Origin: Bacteroidota bacterium
GTDB lineage: Bacteria > Bacteroidota > Bacteroidia > Bacteroidales > VadinHA17
NCBI GenBank assembly: GCA_030613125.1
Contig: JAUWMO010000002.1
Span: 1-36,311, forward strand
Reading direction: 5' to 3'
DNA length: 36,311 nt
This document shows positions 33,851 to 36,311 of this stretch, piece by piece. A program made the position numbers and the translations under genes. How positions within the stretch are numbered: position 1 is the first letter of the stretch; the number at the start of each line of letters is the position of its first letter. Below the pieces are notes generated by a model. That model was given only the letters and a program-made list of their open reading frames with translations, did no database searches and had not been told where the DNA came from.

Positions 33851-34729
33851 ATGATGAATCAAAAAAAGGCATATCTTTTTGCCGGCCTGGCAATCTTTTT
33901 CTGGTCTACAGTCGCAAGTGCCTTTAAAATTGCCCTGCGGTTCGTTGATCCTCTTAATTTGGTAATGTATGCCTCCATAACATCTTTTATAGTCTTATTG
34001 ATTATCGTTTTGTTTCAGGGAAAGCTGATTAATCTATTGAATTATTCACTAAAAGATTACCGAAACTCGATGTTACTTGGTTTTCTTAATCCTTTTTTAT
34101 ATTACATCATACTTTTCAAGGCATATTCACTTCTCCCTGCACAGGTTGCCCAGCCCTTAAACATGATATGGCCTATTGTACTTGTATTTCTTTCAATACC
34201 ATTGTTGGGTCAGAAGATCAAAGGGCGTAGTTTCATCGCCCTGTTTATCAGCTTTGTTGGAGTTGTATTTATTTCTTCTCAGGGTGATTTTATTCATATC
34301 GGGAATTCTGATACTGTTGGAATTTCACTGGCTCTTGTGAGTTCAATAATATGGGCACTGTTCTTTATTTTTAATGTACGGGACAAGAGGGATGAAGAAT
34401 TGAAGCTGCTGTTGAACTTCTTTTTCTCCAGTTTTTTCATCGTTCTTCTTAATATATCAATGAACAATATACATTTACCGGAATTAAAAGGAATACTTAC
34501 CGCAATTTATATTGGGGTATTTGAAATGGGAATTGCGTTTTTATTCTGGTTAAAAGCATTAAAATTAAGCCGTTCATCCGATTTAATCAGTAATCTTGTT
34601 TATCTTGCCCCTTTTTTATCACTTCTTTTTATTCATTATTTAATTGGAGAAAAAATATTTATAACAACTATTATTGGTTTATGTTTGATAGTATCTGGAA
34701 TAATATTTCAAAGAATGCGTTCTAAATAA
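33851..34729 (+). CDS. EamA/DMT-family permease
   Basis: The 292-residue membrane protein has ten hydrophobic helices arranged as two EamA repeats (about 5-140 and 150-290), the pattern of drug/metabolite exporters of the DMT superfamily. The first repeat includes FFWSTVASAFKIAL and LPAQVAQPLNMIWPIVLVFLS; the second includes ISLALVSSIIWALFFIFN. The substrate is unknown. The start could be the first ATG (33851) or the adjacent second one (33854). It stands between serS and the S41 protease gene; the latter starts 47 nt downstream. Confidence 0.88.
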   Translation: MMNQKKAYLFAGLAIFFWSTVASAFKIALRFVDPLNLVMYASITSFIVLLIIVLFQGKLINLLNYSLKDYRNSMLLGFLNPFLYYIILFKAYSLLPAQVAQPLNMIWPIVLVFLSIPLLGQKIKGRSFIALFISFVGVVFISSQGDFIHIGNSDTVGISLALVSSIIWALFFIFNVRDKRDEELKLLLNFFFSSFFIVLLNISMNNIHLPELKGILTAIYIGVFEMGIAFLFWLKALKLSRSSDLISNLVYLAPFLSLLFIHYLIGEKIFITTIIGLCLIVSGIIFQRMRSK

Positions 34730-34776
34730 ATCAGGCATAGAATTTGTAATATAAGGAGTCAATAAAAATGTAAATT

Positions 34777-36072
34777 ATGAGATTCTATAAAAAAAGTACC
34801 GGCTTATTATTATTTGTTTTTCTTTTACCTCTTTTATTTACACACTGCAAGAAAGAAGATGTTATAATACCTGAAGAAACACCACTTGCAATAATGGCAA
34901 GGAATGAGTTTTTCTTGCTGATGAACGAATGGTATCTGTGGTATGAAAAAATACCGGTGGTTAATGTTGAAGATTACAATTCCCCTGAGCAGTTATTAGA
35001 GGCTATACGTTACGATTCGATTGATAAATGGAGTTATATTGCTCCTCTTGATGATTTTCTCAGCTACTATCAGGAGGGTGAATATGAAGGGCATGGTTTT
35101 GGTTATACGTATGATCAGGATGGAAAAGTATGGATCACTTTTGTTTTTGAAGATGGTGATTTTTATGAGAAGGGAGTTAAAAGAGGGTGGCAGATCATTA
35201 AAATAAATGGCAGCGATATTCAGCCATTTACAGATCTTTCTTCTTATATGAATGGTTCATCTCTGGGTACTGTTGATTATTTTTCTTTTTGGAAGCCTGG
35301 TGGCACATCAGCCGAAATTTCAAGTACCAGGAAAGTTGTAAAAATGAATACTGTCCTTTATTCAGATACAATTCATGTGGGTGGAAAAGTAGTCGGGCAT
35401 CTTGTTTTTAAGAGCTTTATTGAACCTTCCATTGCAGAGTTAGACACTGTTTTTTCATTTTTTCAATCTGCCGGGATCCAGGAACTGATCCTTGACCTGA
35501 GGTATAATGGTGGAGGGAGGATGGATGTAACTATGAAACTTGCAAGCCTGATTTCCGGACCGGCAACAGATGGAAAAACCCTGGTAAAATATATACATAA
35601 TAATAAAAAATCGAGCCAGAACTCAGTTGTTAACCTGGAAAATGAACCCCAGGCATTAAACCTGAACCGCCTGATTGTGATTGCCTCACAAGGAACAGCT
35701 TCGGCCAGTGAGGTTATTATTAACGGATTAGAATCACATATAAACGTTATTACAATTGGCGATAATACTTATGGGAAACCTGTTGGGATGTATACCTGGT
35801 CCTATGCTGACACCTATGCCTTTGTTCCGGTAAGTTTTAAGATGTCGAATGTTAATAACGTGGGAGACTATTATGATGGGCTTCAGGCAGATTCTTATAT
35901 CGAAGATGGTTTGGAATGGGAGTTTTCTGACAGGAATGAACTCAGGTTAAAGGAAGCGATTTATTATCTTGAGACTGGTAATTTTACTGGCTCCCCTGGT
36001 CCGTTAAAATCTGGTAGATTAATGCCTGTTTTTCAAAAACAAGGCTTAAAGTTTGAAATTGGAGCTGAATAA
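34777..36072 (+). CDS. S41 family C-terminal-processing-like peptidase, probable lipoprotein
   Basis: The 431-residue protein has an N-terminal lipoprotein-like signal (LLLFVFLLPLLFTHCKKED, candidate lipid-bearing C24), a helical S41 N-terminal region, a PDZ-like segment (about 105-185, with YEKGVKRGWQIIKINGSDI) and a tail-specific-protease domain (about 190-400). The dyad is visible as S309 in GTASASE and K334 in YGKPVG, 25 residues apart as in Tsp/CtpA, so it should be active. ELILDLRYNGGG (236-247) is typical. It acts in the periplasm or on a membrane face; the substrate is unknown. An AAGGAG (34753-34758) is placed for an in-frame ATG-TAA start-stop at 34768, nine bases before the real start. 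Confidence 0.9.
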   Translation: MRFYKKSTGLLLFVFLLPLLFTHCKKEDVIIPEETPLAIMARNEFFLLMNEWYLWYEKIPVVNVEDYNSPEQLLEAIRYDSIDKWSYIAPLDDFLSYYQEGEYEGHGFGYTYDQDGKVWITFVFEDGDFYEKGVKRGWQIIKINGSDIQPFTDLSSYMNGSSLGTVDYFSFWKPGGTSAEISSTRKVVKMNTVLYSDTIHVGGKVVGHLVFKSFIEPSIAELDTVFSFFQSAGIQELILDLRYNGGGRMDVTMKLASLISGPATDGKTLVKYIHNNKKSSQNSVVNLENEPQALNLNRLIVIASQGTASASEVIINGLESHINVITIGDNTYGKPVGMYTWSYADTYAFVPVSFKMSNVNNVGDYYDGLQADSYIEDGLEWEFSDRNELRLKEAIYYLETGNFTGSPGPLKSGRLMPVFQKQGLKFEIGAE

Positions 36073-36087
36073 ACTTTTAATATTCAC

Positions 36088-36311
36088 TTGGAGAAAGAAC
36101 GTATAATATTAGGTGTTGATCCAGGAACAACAATTACCGGCTTTGGAATTATTAAAATATCAGCCAATAAACCTGAATTGATAACTTTGGGAGTAATTAA
36201 ATTACAGAAATTTAAGGATCCTTACCTGAAACTCCGGGAAATTTTCAGCAAAACCCTTGACCTGATTGATGATTTCCATCCTGATGAGTTGGCAATTGAG
36301 GCCCCTTTCTA
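36088..36311 (+). CDS. ruvC: Holliday junction resolvase RuvC, 5' part only (runs off window)
   Basis: RuvC cuts Holliday junctions with RuvAB during recombination repair. The 74 visible codons hold the RNase H-like start ERIILGVDPGTTITGFGI, with the first catalytic Asp, and end at LAIEAPF, with the second catalytic Glu. The gene is cut by the window edge, so the remaining catalytic residues cannot be seen. The start is a TTG (36088); no ATG or GTG exists in frame after the S41 stop, which is 15 bases upstream. It follows the S41 gene closely and may be cotranscribed. Confidence 0.93.
   Translation, partial: MEKERIILGVDPGTTITGFGIIKISANKPELITLGVIKLQKFKDPYLKLREIFSKTLDLIDDFHPDELAIEAPF

Overview
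This AT-rich window reads as chromosomal DNA of a Bacteroidota (Bacteroidetes) bacterium, most likely a Bacteroidales or Marinilabiliales-type anaerobe. The signs are: Bacteroidetes-type promoters (TTTG, then TAnnTTTG) instead of sigma70 boxes; mostly weak Shine-Dalgarno sites; a zinc-free type B L31; a GH97 enzyme; a bifunctional nuclease with a UVR tail; an L21 protein with a long basic tail; and the linked block birA / rsfS-ftsH-cdsA-psd / pyrE / NUDIX. A flavodiiron protein (FprA type) fits anaerobic or microaerophilic life. No rRNA, tRNA, CRISPR array, intact insertion sequence or prophage was found.

Layout. 1-233: noncoding, with inverted repeats. 234-1267 (+): pssA and purS, overlapping by 4 nt. 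1268-1649: a structured intergenic region that I cannot explain. 1650-4005 (-): AI-2E/PerM-type transporter and flavodiiron protein. 4131-8327 (-): rsfS, ftsH, cdsA, psd. 8434-9225 (+): biotin-protein ligase. 9222-10297 (-): SRPBCC protein and pyrE. 10296-10925 (+): NUDIX hydrolase. 10922-15391 (-): thioredoxin-fold lipid- or envelope-directed protein, coaD, lon. 15706-15972 (-): rpmE2. 16426-25343 (+): a four-gene glycogen/alpha-glucan operon. 25664-31154 (-): GH97, saccharopine-dehydrogenase-like protein, CNT nucleoside transporter, bifunctional nuclease. 31379-33705 (+): rplU, rpmA, serS. 33851-36311 (+): EamA permease, S41 lipoprotein protease and the 5' part of ruvC, which runs off the window.

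How the genes fit together. cdsA, pssA and psd are three consecutive steps of phosphatidylethanolamine synthesis (CDP-diacylglycerol, phosphatidylserine, phosphatidylethanolamine), although pssA sits apart from the other two. The glycogen operon encodes a debranching enzyme, a GT4/GT5-like glycosyltransferase, a GH57 glucan hydrolase or transferase, and a 1413-residue fusion of a eukaryote-like (GT3, UDP-glucose type) glycogen synthase with an alpha-glucan phosphorylase (GT35). Synthesis and breakdown of glycogen are thus joined in one polypeptide, and no glgC or glgB lies nearby. The rest is housekeeping: ribosomal proteins, seryl-tRNA synthetase, two AAA+ proteases, CoA, purine, pyrimidine and biotin metabolism.

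Most of the window is ordinary core genome. The points most worth a second look are the synthase-phosphorylase fusion, the 2-nt overlap of the divergent pyrE and NUDIX start codons with a promoter element implying a leaderless pyrE message, a small family of related intergenic hairpins, a thioredoxin-fold protein lacking its nucleophilic cysteine, and two unexplained structured intergenic elements. I see no convincing new defence or mobile system.
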